9,393 bases of DNA from Candidatus Hydrogenedentota bacterium. Its GTDB lineage: Bacteria > Hydrogenedentota > Hydrogenedentia > Hydrogenedentales > SLHB01. This document shows, one piece after another, positions 1 to 7,291 of this stretch. The translations under genes and the position numbers were made by a program. A model generated the notes under the pieces. It was not told the DNA's origin. It searched no databases and worked only from the letters and a program-made list of their open reading frames with translations. The stretch's first letter is position 1, and every line of letters begins with the position of its first letter. The stretch is from positions 5,280 to 14,672 of the forward strand of contig JAKJDA010000030.1 in NCBI GenBank assembly GCA_022706165.1, read 5' to 3'.

Positions 1-4
1 TCTG

Positions 5-472
5 CTACCGCGAAATCTCGAGAATTTCCAATTCCAATGTGCCCGCAGGGACCTTTGCGGAGACCACATCGCCGACGGATTTGCCCAGGAGGGCTTCCCC
101 GACCGGCGAGCGCATCGAGATTTTCCCGCTGGCCATATCCGCTTCGACAGGGCTCACGAGCATATACGTGAACGTCTTTTTCGTTTTCGTATTGAGCACC
201 TTGACCGTCGCGCCGACATACGCTTTGCTCGCGTCGATGGCGCTATCGTCGACGATGGTTGCCCGGGCGATTTTGTCCTCGAGATCGCGGATTTTCGCAT
301 GATTCATGGCCTGCGCTTCCTTGGCGGCATGGTACTCGGCGTTTTCGCGCAAGTCGCCGAAGCTCCGTGCATGCTCGATGGTCGCGGCGATTTTCGACGT
401 TTGTTCGCGGCAATGTTCGAGTTCCGCTTTCAGTTTGTCGAGGCCTTCTTGGGTGACGTGCAGTTTTTGCAT
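5..472 (-). CDS. greA: Transcription elongation factor GreA
   Basis: GreA binds backtracked RNA polymerase in the cytoplasm, inserts its coiled coil into the secondary channel and stimulates cleavage of the transcript 3' end, rescuing stalled complexes. The 155-residue product matches the usual GreA length (about 158). The N-terminal half is the antiparallel coiled coil, with the family signature GDLRENAEYHAAKE at residues 39-52. It includes the acidic tip residues (Asp40, Glu43) that coordinate catalytic Mg2+. The C-terminal FKBP-like domain carries SPVGEALLGKSVGD at about 122-135 and ends in a VPAG-L-E-I strand typical of GreA. The stop is TAG at 5-7. The ATG at 472 gives the normal N-terminus; the Shine-Dalgarno match is weak (GGAAACGG about 7 bases upstream). 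It is the last minus-strand gene in the window and has its own promoter at 575-603, so it is probably a separate transcript from the glycosyltransferase gene upstream. GreA rather than GreB is favoured by the C-terminal motif. Confidence 0.96.
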   Translation of the reverse strand: MQKLHVTQEGLDKLKAELEHCREQTSKIAATIEHARSFGDLRENAEYHAAKEAQAMNHAKIRDLEDKIARATIVDDSAIDASKAYVGATVKVLNTKTKKTFTYMLVSPVEADMASGKISMRSPVGEALLGKSVGDVVSAKVPAGTLELEILEISR

Positions 473-526
473 AACGATACCGTTTCCGCATACGTGCTGA
501 TGATGACGGCGTTCTAGACGGCGGGA

Positions 527-541
527 GCCCCGCTCCGGGGC
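527..541 (-). promoter_or_regulatory. GC-rich hairpin in the greA leader
   Basis: A perfect 6-bp inverted repeat (GCCCCG / CGGGGC) with a 3-base loop lies between the predicted greA transcription start (about 568) and the greA start codon (472). On the minus strand it is preceded, not followed, by TTTT. It therefore does not look like a standard intrinsic terminator in either direction. It may be a leader structure affecting greA mRNA stability or translation; the function is inference only. Confidence 0.4.
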
Positions 542-574
542 AAAATGATGAAAAACATCCCGCCAAGTCGAAGG

Positions 575-603
575 ATTATACCAGACGGCCTTTCCGAGTC
601 CAA
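575..603 (-). promoter_or_regulatory. Sigma-70-type promoter for greA, extended -10
   Basis: Read on the minus strand, the -10 box is a perfect TATAAT (575-580) preceded by TGG, the extended -10 form. Exactly 17 bases upstream is a weak -35, TTGGAC (598-603). A strong extended -10 commonly compensates for a poor -35. The predicted start near 568 leaves a leader of about 96 bases before greA. The position in the only sizeable gap between the glycosyltransferase gene and greA supports the call. Confidence 0.7.
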
Positions 604-664
604 CTGCCAGGCCCCGATTCGAGCTGGAGAAGCCGTTCTGGCGCCGGGAAGTCTCCTGCGGCTC

Positions 665-2296
665 TTACGAACCGTCTCCAAGGGACGTTATCAGCGCCAA
701 TCGGCGACGCGCCTCGTCGTCGTCCGGATTGAGCCGGAGGGTGGCGGCGTAATGCTCGGCGGCTTTATCGAATTGCCCGGACATGGCCAGCGCGTTGGCG
801 AGATTCACGTGGGCGTCGGGGTTGCCGGGGGCCAGCGCGACGGCCTGTTCCAGGCGCTGGACGGCCGTGGCCAAGTCGCCGCGCATGCCGCTGACGATGC
901 CCAGGTTGATGATGGCGCGCACGTGCCCTGGCTTAAGGCGCAGGGCCGTCTCGAACTGTTCTTGCGCGCCGTCGAGATCATTTTTCACGAGCAAGGCGTG
1001 GCCAAGGTTTGTGCAGGCGACCGGGTTTGGCCCGGTAACGGCGATCGCGTGGCGGAAGAGGGTCTCGCTGTCGCGCCATGAACGAACCGCCGCATGGGCG
1101 CGTACGGCATAGGCGGCGACCAGCGCGATCGCCATCATTGCCGCGAACTTCTGCGCCATCGGCCTGCTGCGCGTCGTCGCGGCGACGGCCCACGCCGCCG
1201 CGATGAAAAGTCCGATGGCAGGCAAGTAGGTGTAGCGGTCGGCTCGCGCCATGGATCCGACCTGGACCAGGCCGATGACAGGCAGCAGCGTGATGAAAAA
1301 CCAGAGGATTCCGACCGTGACGCAGGGCATTTTCCGGCGAAGCGCCACGCCCGCCCCCAGCATGACGGCTACTATCGCCGCGGCGCCAAGCAGGTGAAGT
1401 GGCGGCGGATAGCCGTTCGGATGGGGGTAGAATACCGCAAGGCGCGCGGGCCAAAGCAGGTCGACCGCATAGTGTCCATACGACATCATCGCATTGGCCG
1501 CGCGCACCGCAACCGGGTATGTCTCCAGGTCTCTGACGGCGCCCCCGGCATGCTGTGCGGCAAGCGTCACGATGGCGGATGCGGCCGACAGCGCGCCAAG
1601 AGGGGCTTTCTCGGCAACCAGCCATTTCCAACTCGTCGATCCGTTTCGACTGCGTCCGAGCGGCCACATGTCCAGCAACAGCAACGCGATCGGCAGGGTG
1701 ACGGCCATCGGCTTGGACAGCAGCGCCAGCGCACAGCACAACGCAACCCCCAGGTAACGCCGGATCGACGGAGCCAGCGCATACCGGTGGTATGCGGCCA
1801 TCGCGAGCATCCAAAATAGTCCGCAGAGCAAGTCCTTGCGCTCGGCCACCCACGCCACCGATTCGACGTGCAACGGATGCGCCCCGAACAACGCCGCCAC
1901 CGCCACGCTCGGCCACAGCGCCCCCGTCATCCGCCCCAACGTCCACGCAAGCAGAACGGCATTGATCGCGTGAATCATGACATTGACGGCATGGTGGCCG
2001 CGCGGATTCATGCCGAACAGCGAAACGTCGGCCATGTGGGATATCCAGGCAAGCGGATGCCAGTTGGCGGCATGCGTCGCGGCGAACGCCCACCGCACGG
2101 CGTCCCACGTCAATCCGCCGCGAACGTGCGGATTCTCGACGACGTAGCGGTTGTCGTCGTAATTGATGAATTCGTGCGCGAGGACAGGAACGTAAACGGC
2201 CCCGACAAGCAACGCCAACGCCCCGGCCGCGCTCGCAAACCGCCATGCGCCGGTCCGCGCCGCCGCCTCTTCCGGTTCCCGTCTCAGCATGCCCAT
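665..2296 (-). CDS. TMTC-like GT-C membrane glycosyltransferase with C-terminal TPR repeats
   Basis: This is a polytopic inner-membrane protein of the GT-C fold, related to the TMTC/PMT type that transfers sugar from a lipid-linked donor outside the membrane. Residue numbers assume the ATG at 2296 (543 aa). A first membrane helix lies at about 19-38. It is followed by the loop motif YDDN (46-49), whose acidic pair matches the metal/catalytic acidic motif of GT-C enzymes. Further family signatures are WHPL (79-82), HPLHVESVAW (140-149), ERKD (152-155), SKPMAVTLP (194-202) and RADRYTYLP (351-359). Many hydrophobic helices run to about residue 398. The C-terminal 120 residues contain three clear TPRs, at about 425-458, 459-492 and 493-526, with N-L-G-A-L and A-L-x-L-x-P spacing. 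The start is uncertain: TTG at 2332 overlaps the tatB stop as TTGA, and ATG at 2296 or 2290 also fits; none has a good Shine-Dalgarno. The gene directly follows tatB and is probably co-transcribed. The acceptor substrate is unknown. Confidence 0.85.
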   Translation of the reverse strand: MGMLRREPEEAAARTGAWRFASAAGALALLVGAVYVPVLAHEFINYDDNRYVVENPHVRGGLTWDAVRWAFAATHAANWHPLAWISHMADVSLFGMNPRGHHAVNVMIHAINAVLLAWTLGRMTGALWPSVAVAALFGAHPLHVESVAWVAERKDLLCGLFWMLAMAAYHRYALAPSIRRYLGVALCCALALLSKPMAVTLPIALLLLDMWPLGRSRNGSTSWKWLVAEKAPLGALSAASAIVTLAAQHAGGAVRDLETYPVAVRAANAMMSYGHYAVDLLWPARLAVFYPHPNGYPPPLHLLGAAAIVAVMLGAGVALRRKMPCVTVGILWFFITLLPVIGLVQVGSMARADRYTYLPAIGLFIAAAWAVAATTRSRPMAQKFAAMMAIALVAAYAVRAHAAVRSWRDSETLFRHAIAVTGPNPVACTNLGHALLVKNDLDGAQEQFETALRLKPGHVRAIINLGIVSGMRGDLATAVQRLEQAVALAPGNPDAHVNLANALAMSGQFDKAAEHYAATLRLNPDDDEARRRLALITSLGDGS

Positions 2297-2328
2297 GAAG
2301 GGTATCGTAGGTGCGCCTCGGGCGCGTG

Positions 2329-2721
2329 TCAAGACGAAGGATGGGAGGTATCGTCGCGAGACGGGGGTTCGGCGTCCTCCGCGGCGGAAGAGGGCAGATT
2401 TTGGTAGGGGTCATCGGCTGGCGGCGCGACTTCCCGCAGGGGATCCGCCGGCGCTTTTGGATCCCCGTCGACCGCCGCCGTCACCGATTCGACCAGCCGC
2501 TGGATATACGTTTCGGGGTCGTGTCGGGAAAGCCGCGTCAATTCGTGCTTGACCGGATTGAGTTCGTCCGCGATCTCCCGCTTGGCCTCTTCAAAATATC
2601 GGCGAATATCCCGGTAGGTTTTTATCGCAATCCGCGCGTATTGCGGAAATTTTTCCGGTCCTAAGATGATCAGGGCCACCGCCGCCAACAGCAGGAATTC
2701 AGGAAAATCCATATTGAACAT
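2329..2721 (-). CDS. tatB: Sec-independent translocase subunit TatB (TatA/B family)
   Basis: TatB forms the twin-arginine signal receptor with TatC in the cytoplasmic membrane. The 130-residue product starts MFNMDFPEFLLL, resembling the N-terminus of known TatB, with the conserved Glu8. One membrane helix at about 6-21 ends at the hinge LGPEKFP, the TatA/B signature. An amphipathic helix (about 25-65, rich in R/K/E) and a Pro/Ser/Asp-rich low-complexity tail follow. The Leu-Gly-Pro hinge, Glu8 and total length favour TatB over TatA. The ATG at 2721 lies 2 bases after the tatC stop and has GAAGGG 5 bases upstream, inside the end of tatC, so the two genes are probably translationally coupled. 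An open frame continues upstream of this ATG but only as a shadow of tatC. The stop TGA (2329-2331) sits at the possible TTG start of the glycosyltransferase gene. No separate tatA is visible; either it lies elsewhere or this protein serves both roles. Confidence 0.88.
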   Translation of the reverse strand: MFNMDFPEFLLLAAVALIILGPEKFPQYARIAIKTYRDIRRYFEEAKREIADELNPVKHELTRLSRHDPETYIQRLVESVTAAVDGDPKAPADPLREVAPPADDPYQNLPSSAAEDAEPPSRDDTSHPSS

Positions 2722-2723
2722 GG

Positions 2724-3548
2724 CTACCCTTCTTTCCGCGCGGACGCCTGCCGCCGCCGCAGCACCAGGTACGATGCCCATATGCTCAATTCGTACAACA
2801 ACACGAGAGGGGCGCCCATCAGCAGCATGGACAACGCATCGGGGGGCGTAATGACTGCCGCAAGCGCGAACAAGCCGACGATGACCACGCGCCGGTATCG
2901 GCGAAGCACGGCCGGCGTAAGAAGGCCTGCATGCACCAACACCAGCACCACCATGGGAAACTGAAACGCCGCCGCGAAACCCAACAGCCCTTTCAGAATG
3001 ATGCCGACGGTCTCGCTCATGCGCAGGTTGATGCTCACGCCCGCAGGCGCATATTGCACGATATAGGGCAGAACCAACGGAAACACCAGGAAATACGCAA
3101 CGCATACGCCCGCCAGCACAAGCGTCGCCGAACCGATAAGCAGGAATTTCGCCGCAGCTCGTTCGCCCGGCTTCAATCCCGGAAATACAAACAGGCACAG
3201 TTGAAAGATGACGTACGGGAGCGCCACCACAATGCCGGCATAGGCGCTTAGCTTGAATTGAACCACAAAGGGCTCGAATGGATTGAGGGCGGTCATCCCA
3301 ATCGGACGAGATGGCGTCGCGTCGGCGTGCGGCGCGGGCGCCTCCGGGGCAGGCCCATCCGGCGTCACCGTCAGCACCCCCTGGCGCTGCAAGGGCCCCA
3401 ATGGCTTGATCGTCCACGCGAAAATGTGGTTGTAGAAGAGACAACACACGAAAATCGAAACGAGGATCGCCGCGCACGATCGGATGACGCGCGTCCGCAA
3501 TTCACTAAGATGCTCGATGAAGGTCATCCGGGCTTCATCTTCTGACAC
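2724..3548 (-). CDS. tatC: Sec-independent translocase protein TatC
   Basis: TatC is the six-helix membrane protein that recognises the twin-arginine motif of folded export substrates. Numbering from the GTG at 3548 gives 274 residues. The cytoplasmic N-terminus holds IEHLSELR (11-18), with Glu16 matching the signal-binding glutamate. Helix 1 lies at about 21-42. The FPGLKPGER motif (122-130) in the first cytoplasmic loop carries the second conserved glutamate (Glu129). Helices 3-6 follow, with SETVGIILKGLLGFAAAFQFP at about 178-198 and ITPPDA (233-238), both TatC hallmarks. The first periplasmic loop is unusually long, with a Pro/Ala-rich stretch at about 61-85. The GTG at 3548 is preferred because GAGGTG lies 6 bases upstream; an upstream GTG at 3584 would add 12 residues and has no clear ribosome site. 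The stop is 2 bases before tatB. The order tatC-tatB is opposite to the classical tatABC order. Confidence 0.95.
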   Translation of the reverse strand: MSEDEARMTFIEHLSELRTRVIRSCAAILVSIFVCCLFYNHIFAWTIKPLGPLQRQGVLTVTPDGPAPEAPAPHADATPSRPIGMTALNPFEPFVVQFKLSAYAGIVVALPYVIFQLCLFVFPGLKPGERAAAKFLLIGSATLVLAGVCVAYFLVFPLVLPYIVQYAPAGVSINLRMSETVGIILKGLLGFAAAFQFPMVVLVLVHAGLLTPAVLRRYRRVVIVGLFALAAVITPPDALSMLLMGAPLVLLYELSIWASYLVLRRRQASARKEG

Positions 3549-3554
3549 GGCTTT

Positions 3555-3560
3555 CACCTC
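3555..3560 (-). promoter_or_regulatory. Shine-Dalgarno that decides the tatC start
   Basis: GAGGTG on the minus strand lies 6 bases before the GTG at 3548. It favours that codon over the more distal GTG at 3584, which has no comparable site. The conserved TatC N-terminus (HLSELR) is retained with either start. Confidence 0.55.
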
Positions 3561-3608
3561 AACGTTTGCTCCGCGCCTTCGCACATCGCCATGCGGCGTC
3601 CTGGCAGC

Positions 3609-3614
3609 ATTGTA
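3609..3614 (-). promoter_or_regulatory. Candidate -10 box upstream of tatC
   Basis: TACAAT (5 of 6 matches to TATAAT) lies on the minus strand in the gap of about 140 bases between the HU/IHF gene and tatC, about 60 bases before the preferred tatC start. No convincing -35 is found 16-18 bases upstream, so this is only a possible internal promoter. The same gap holds a short inverted repeat (ACGCG / CGCGT, 3660-3672) without a T-run, so no terminator is evident after the HU/IHF gene and read-through is equally possible. Confidence 0.25.
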
Positions 3615-3687
3615 TGCCTACGAGTGTTGCGGCGGGCTTCTTTTCACCGGGCGTTTGGAACGCGCAGCGCGTATGCGGAAAAAGGCG

Positions 3688-4062
3688 CTAGAACAACGTC
3701 CCTTGAGAACCGGGTTGTTCCAACGAGACGGGGCGCACGGAAACCGGATGGTCTTCGTTGCCGCTTGCAGGCGCCTCGGAGACCGGGCTGCGTTGCACCC
3801 ATTCCTTGAGAGCCTTGCCGGGCTTGAACGAGGCGATTCGCTTGCGTTCGATCGGAACTTCTTCCCCCGTGCGCGGGTTGCGCCCCATGCGAGCGTCGCG
3901 GCCCTTCACTTCAAACACGCCGAAATTGCGGATTTCAAGCCGTTCGCCCTGCGCCAGGGAATCGATGATCAAATCCAACGCCGCCTGGACAACGCTCGCG
4001 ACCTCGTTCTGCGTATATCCCAACCGTTCCGAGATCTCGGCGACCAGTTCCCGTTTTGTCAC
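3688..4062 (-). CDS. HU/IHF-family DNA-binding protein with a C-terminal tail
   Basis: This is a small nucleoid-associated protein that should dimerise and bend DNA. Residues 1-90 cover the complete HU/IHF fold. The N-terminal helices start TKRELVAEISERLGYTQNEV. The strand region includes IRNFGVFEVKGRDARMGRNP (44-63), and the DNA-binding arm carries GRNPRTGEEVPI with the intercalating proline. The fold closes with FKPGKALKEWV. The motif RNFGVFEVKxRxARxGRNPxTGE resembles IHF subunits and related HU-like proteins more than classical HU, but the alpha/beta assignment is not possible from sequence alone. About 34 extra residues follow the fold, rich in Pro/Ser/Glu and without an obvious motif. 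The start is GTG at 4062, supported by AAGGAAGGG ending 3 bases upstream. It lies 28 bases behind the membrane-anchored gene and is very likely co-transcribed with it. Confidence 0.93.
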   Translation of the reverse strand: MTKRELVAEISERLGYTQNEVASVVQAALDLIIDSLAQGERLEIRNFGVFEVKGRDARMGRNPRTGEEVPIERKRIASFKPGKALKEWVQRSPVSEAPASGNEDHPVSVRPVSLEQPGSQGTLF

Positions 4063-4090
4063 GTTCCCTTCCTTTCGACCTGCCGGCCGG

Positions 4091-4669
4091 CTACCGCAGG
4101 TTGAAAAACTGCTTGAACGAGGTGATGTACATGTCCCTGAAGAAATACGCGAGGCCGCCCAAAATGACCAGCGCCAGGATCACGACGATCAGATTGTTTT
4201 TGGACGTGGGCGACATGCCGCCCCCGCCCCCGCCGCCGCCCGGACGCATCAGCGCGCCCACGAAGATTTTTTCGCCGGCTTCCGCCCGCGCTTTTTTGTC
4301 TTCCAATCCGCCTAACGTTTCGTTGATCGAAATGAATGCGCGATGCCATTCGTTCTGCAGCTTTTTGACGGACACTTCCGACTGGGCATAAATGCTTTCG
4401 AGGTTGGTGGCGCCGGAAACGATGTTCATCGCGTTGTTGTCGATGGCGTAATCGGCGCCCAACGCGTCCTTGAGCACCTTGTGTTCCCGGGCGATCTTGC
4501 TTTTGATCTTGAGAAACTGGTTCTCCAACTGCGCCTTGTTCACCCCGGGACTGGGGTAGGCGCTCATGATCTGATTGAAAAGCAACCAATCGTTCATGAA
4601 CTCCCGGCACATTTGGACGTTCCGGTCCAAGAAGTCCACCACTTGCTGCTGTTTTTTGCTCAGCGCCAT
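4091..4669 (-). CDS. Unrecognised protein with helical domain, Gly8 linker and C-terminal membrane anchor
   Basis: I do not recognise this family. The 192-residue product (ATG at 4669) has no signal peptide. Residues 1-140 are charged and look largely alpha-helical (Gln/Lys/Glu-rich, several heptad-like stretches), so a helical bundle or coiled coil is plausible. An uninterrupted run of eight glycines (144-151, encoded at 4217-4240) forms a flexible linker. One strong hydrophobic segment at about 160-178 (LIVVILALVILGGLAYFF) follows, then about 14 basic/aromatic residues to the end. This arrangement predicts a tail-anchored inner-membrane protein with the helical domain in the cytoplasm. The ATG at 4669 is chosen over one 39 bases upstream because AGAGGT lies 9 bases before it. 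A strong promoter (4718-4746) sits just upstream, so the gene heads a transcript that continues into the HU/IHF gene. A distant LemA-like fold was considered but no diagnostic motif is visible. Confidence 0.8.
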   Translation of the reverse strand: MALSKKQQQVVDFLDRNVQMCREFMNDWLLFNQIMSAYPSPGVNKAQLENQFLKIKSKIAREHKVLKDALGADYAIDNNAMNIVSGATNLESIYAQSEVSVKKLQNEWHRAFISINETLGGLEDKKARAEAGEKIFVGALMRPGGGGGGGGMSPTSKNNLIVVILALVILGGLAYFFRDMYITSFKQFFNLR

Positions 4670-4717
4670 CGGAAGATTACCTCTTTTGTACGTGCTTAGA
4701 CTCCCCACTTCGAAACC

Positions 4718-4746
4718 ACTCTACCATCCGGCAGGCGCATTGTCAA
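4718..4746 (-). promoter_or_regulatory. Strong sigma-70-type promoter for the anchored-protein/HU operon
   Basis: On the minus strand a perfect -35 TTGACA (4741-4746) is followed by exactly 17 bases and a -10 TAGAGT (4718-4723, 4 of 6). The predicted start near 4711 gives a leader of about 42 bases to the ATG at 4669. This is the only gap between trpG and that gene, so position and sequence agree. A second TTGAC lies 10 bases further upstream. Confidence 0.75.
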
Positions 4747-4759
4747 CCTAAGTCAAGCC

Positions 4760-4775
4760 GTGTTAGCGTGTTAGC
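4760..4775. repeat. Tandem octamer GTGTTAGC x2 upstream of the -35 box
   Basis: Two perfect, directly adjacent copies of GTGTTAGC (4760-4767, 4768-4775) run into a GCTAGC palindrome (4774-4779). They lie 14-30 bases upstream of the TTGACA box of the promoter at 4718-4746, where an activator could bind. The repeat is seen directly; the regulatory role is inferred. Confidence 0.45.
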
Positions 4776-4839
4776 TAGCATCTTTTCCAAACGCGCCGCG
4801 CGGAGGTCTCTTTTCTCGCCAATGGGGCGCGACGCTTCC

Positions 4840-5399
<560 letters not shown>

Positions 5400-5403
<4 letters not shown>

Positions 5404-6881
5404 GACTCAAGCCCTCGCTCGGCGAACTCCACGGCGCGAAACAGGGCCTTGGCCTTGTTCACGGTTTCCTCGAATTCGCGTTCCGGATCGCTGTCGTACA
5501 CAATGCCCGCGCCGGCCTGGACATACACCACGCCGTCCTTGATGATCATCGTGCGGATCACGATGCACGTGTCCATGTCCCCGTCAAAACTGATGTAGCC
5601 GCAACCGCCGGCGTACGGTCCGCGCCGCGCCGGTTCGAGTTCATCAATGATCTCCATCGCGCGAATCTTGGGCGCGCCGCTGACCGTCCCCATCGGAAAC
5701 GTCGAGCGCAACGCCGCATACGCATCGGCGCCCGGAAGAATCTCTCCTTCCACTTCGCTGACGATATGCATCACGTGCGAATACCGCTCGATCGTCTTCA
5801 GCCGCGACGGGCGCACGGCGCCGGCTTTGCTGATCCGCCCGATGTCGTTGCGCCCCAAATCGACCAGCATGATGTGCTCGGCAAGCTCCTTCTCGTCCGC
5901 GAGCAACTCTTGCTCCAGCGCCGCGTCCTCCTCTTTCGTGGCGCCGCGCGGCCGCGTGCCCGCGATCGGGCGCACCATGACCCGGCCCTTGCTGAGTTGG
6001 GTCATGACCTCCGGACTCGATCCGACCAGCGTCACGTCGGGATATTGGATCAGCGTCATGTACGGCGACGGATTGATGCACCGCAACGCGCGGTACAGGT
6101 TCACGGGGCTGGCGTTCAAATCGCGTTCGAAGCGCTGCGAGAGCACCACCTGAAAAATATCGCCCGCGCGGATATATTCCTTCGCCTTTTCCACCGCTTG
6201 GCAAAAGCCTTCGCGCGTGAAATTCGAACGCGCCTCCCCCTCCGTCGCGCCCGAATGCACGCGTTCGGTGGCGACCACCAGCGGACGGCGCAACGCTTCT
6301 TCGATGCCGCCGATTTTGCGGACCGCCTCGTGGTACGCCTCGTCCACGCTGCCCTGCACATGGGCGTTCGAAACGATCTTCATCGTGTTCGCCACGTGAT
6401 CGAACACGATGATTGTGTCCGTGATCATGAAATACAAATCCGGCAAGCCCAGGGCGTCCGGATTCTTGTCCGGAAGTTTTTCGAAAAACCGGACCTGATC
6501 GTAGCTCATATACCCCACGGCCCCGCCGTGAAACATCGGAACGCCCTCGACGGGCACGGGCTCGTAGGCCGCCATCAGCTTGCGCAATTCGCCGAGCGGA
6601 TCGTCCGATTCGTAATGACCGTCGCGTCCGTTCCGCGTAATCGTGACGGCGCGCCCTTTCGATCGGAACACCGTGGACGGGTTCGCCCCCAAAAACGAAT
6701 AGCGCCCCACCGTATCGGCGCGTTCCACGCTTTCCAGCAAAAACGAATGCGCCGCGCCGCGGGAAAGCTTTATGTACGCCGTCACCGGCGTCTCGAGATC
6801 GGCCATGACCTCTCGGTATACAGGAACCAATGCCCCCTGCCGCGCGACGGCGCGAAATTGATCGATTGTCGGATGAACCAT
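5400..6881 (-). CDS. trpE: Anthranilate synthase component I
   Basis: TrpE converts chorismate to anthranilate using ammonia supplied by TrpG. The 493-residue product is full length. The N-terminal domain has LLES (48-51) and the catalytic domain has NPSPYM (270-275). Both belong to the tryptophan feedback site in characterised enzymes, so feedback inhibition is likely intact. Chorismate-binding motifs are all present: PIAGTRPRG (305-313), EHIMLVDLGRNDIGR (335-349), TFPMGTVSGAPK (394-405) and GAGIVYDSDPEREF (457-470). The feedback motifs argue against PabB. The ATG at 6881 is chosen because the protein begins at the normal family N-terminus, 14 bases after the hisI stop and behind AAGGCGGGG. 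The open frame continues upstream only as a shadow across hisI. No leader peptide or attenuator can be seen in the 14-base gap, so control is probably through the hisI promoter and enzyme feedback. Confidence 0.97.
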
Positions 6882-6895
6882 AGCGCCCCGCCTTT

Positions 6896-7291
6896 CTATT
6901 TGTCCGCAACGCCGTCGCCATCGAGGCGGAGCGAACCGTCCGCATCGACCGCGCGGTAAAAGCAGCTGGTTTCGTTGGTGTGACAGGTCGGCCCGACCGG
7001 GTCGCAGCGCAGCAGCAAGGCGTCCCCGTCGCAGTCGACGCGCATTTCCATCACCCGAAGGACATTGCCGGACGTCTCGCCCTTCAACCAAAGCTTCTGG
7101 CGCGATCGCGACCAAAAACACGCCTTGCGCTCGCGCAGCGTGATCGCGAGGGATTCGTCGTTCATGTAGCCCAGCATCAACACCTGACCGGTCTGATGGT
7201 GCTGAACGATGGCGGCGATAAGCCCGTCCCTGTCGCGCTTCAACATTCCGCCCAACTGTCCCAACGACTCGATGGTTGCATCTGTAGCCAT
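6896..7291 (-). CDS. hisI: Phosphoribosyl-AMP cyclohydrolase
   Basis: HisI opens the purine ring of phosphoribosyl-AMP, the third step of histidine synthesis, in the cytoplasm. The 131-residue product is the stand-alone form, without the HisE pyrophosphohydrolase domain fused in enteric bacteria. Family motifs are [11 protein letters not shown] (38-48), [18 protein letters not shown] (59-76) and VDCDGDALL (85-93). Asp86/88/90 are candidate Mg2+ ligands. Cys87, Cys103 and Cys110 have the spacing (16 and 7) of the zinc ligands in the archaeal enzyme. [13 protein letters not shown] (101-113) is highly diagnostic. The ATG at 7291 is supported by AGGAGA (7302-7307) 10 bases upstream. The gene leads a transcript with trpE and trpG and has no other his gene beside it in this window. 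No strong promoter is seen upstream; a weak TTGCAA-18-CATACT pair lies roughly 190 bases before the start codon. Confidence 0.96.
   Translation of the reverse strand: MATDATIESLGQLGGMLKRDRDGLIAAIVQHHQTGQVLMLGYMNDESLAITLRERKACFWSRSRQKLWLKGETSGNVLRVMEMRVDCDGDALLLRCDPVGPTCHTNETSCFYRAVDADGSLRLDGDGVADK

Noticed and set aside
527..541. Intrinsic terminator at the GC hairpin upstream of greA
   Set aside because: The run of A/T lies on the wrong side for the minus strand, and no T-run follows in either direction.
978..2414. Minus-strand frame of 478 codons overlapping the glycosyltransferase
   Set aside because: Arg/Cys/Gly-rich composition with no domain; the other frame carries clear membrane helices, GT-C motifs and TPRs.
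2329..3477. Minus-strand frame of 382 codons that includes tatB
   Set aside because: Everything upstream of the ATG at 2721 is the out-of-frame shadow of tatC; the TatB N-terminus and a Shine-Dalgarno mark the true start.
5766..6959. Plus-strand frame of 397 codons
   Set aside because: It lies fully antisense to trpE, is His/Arg-rich, and is a GC-driven shadow of a strongly supported gene.
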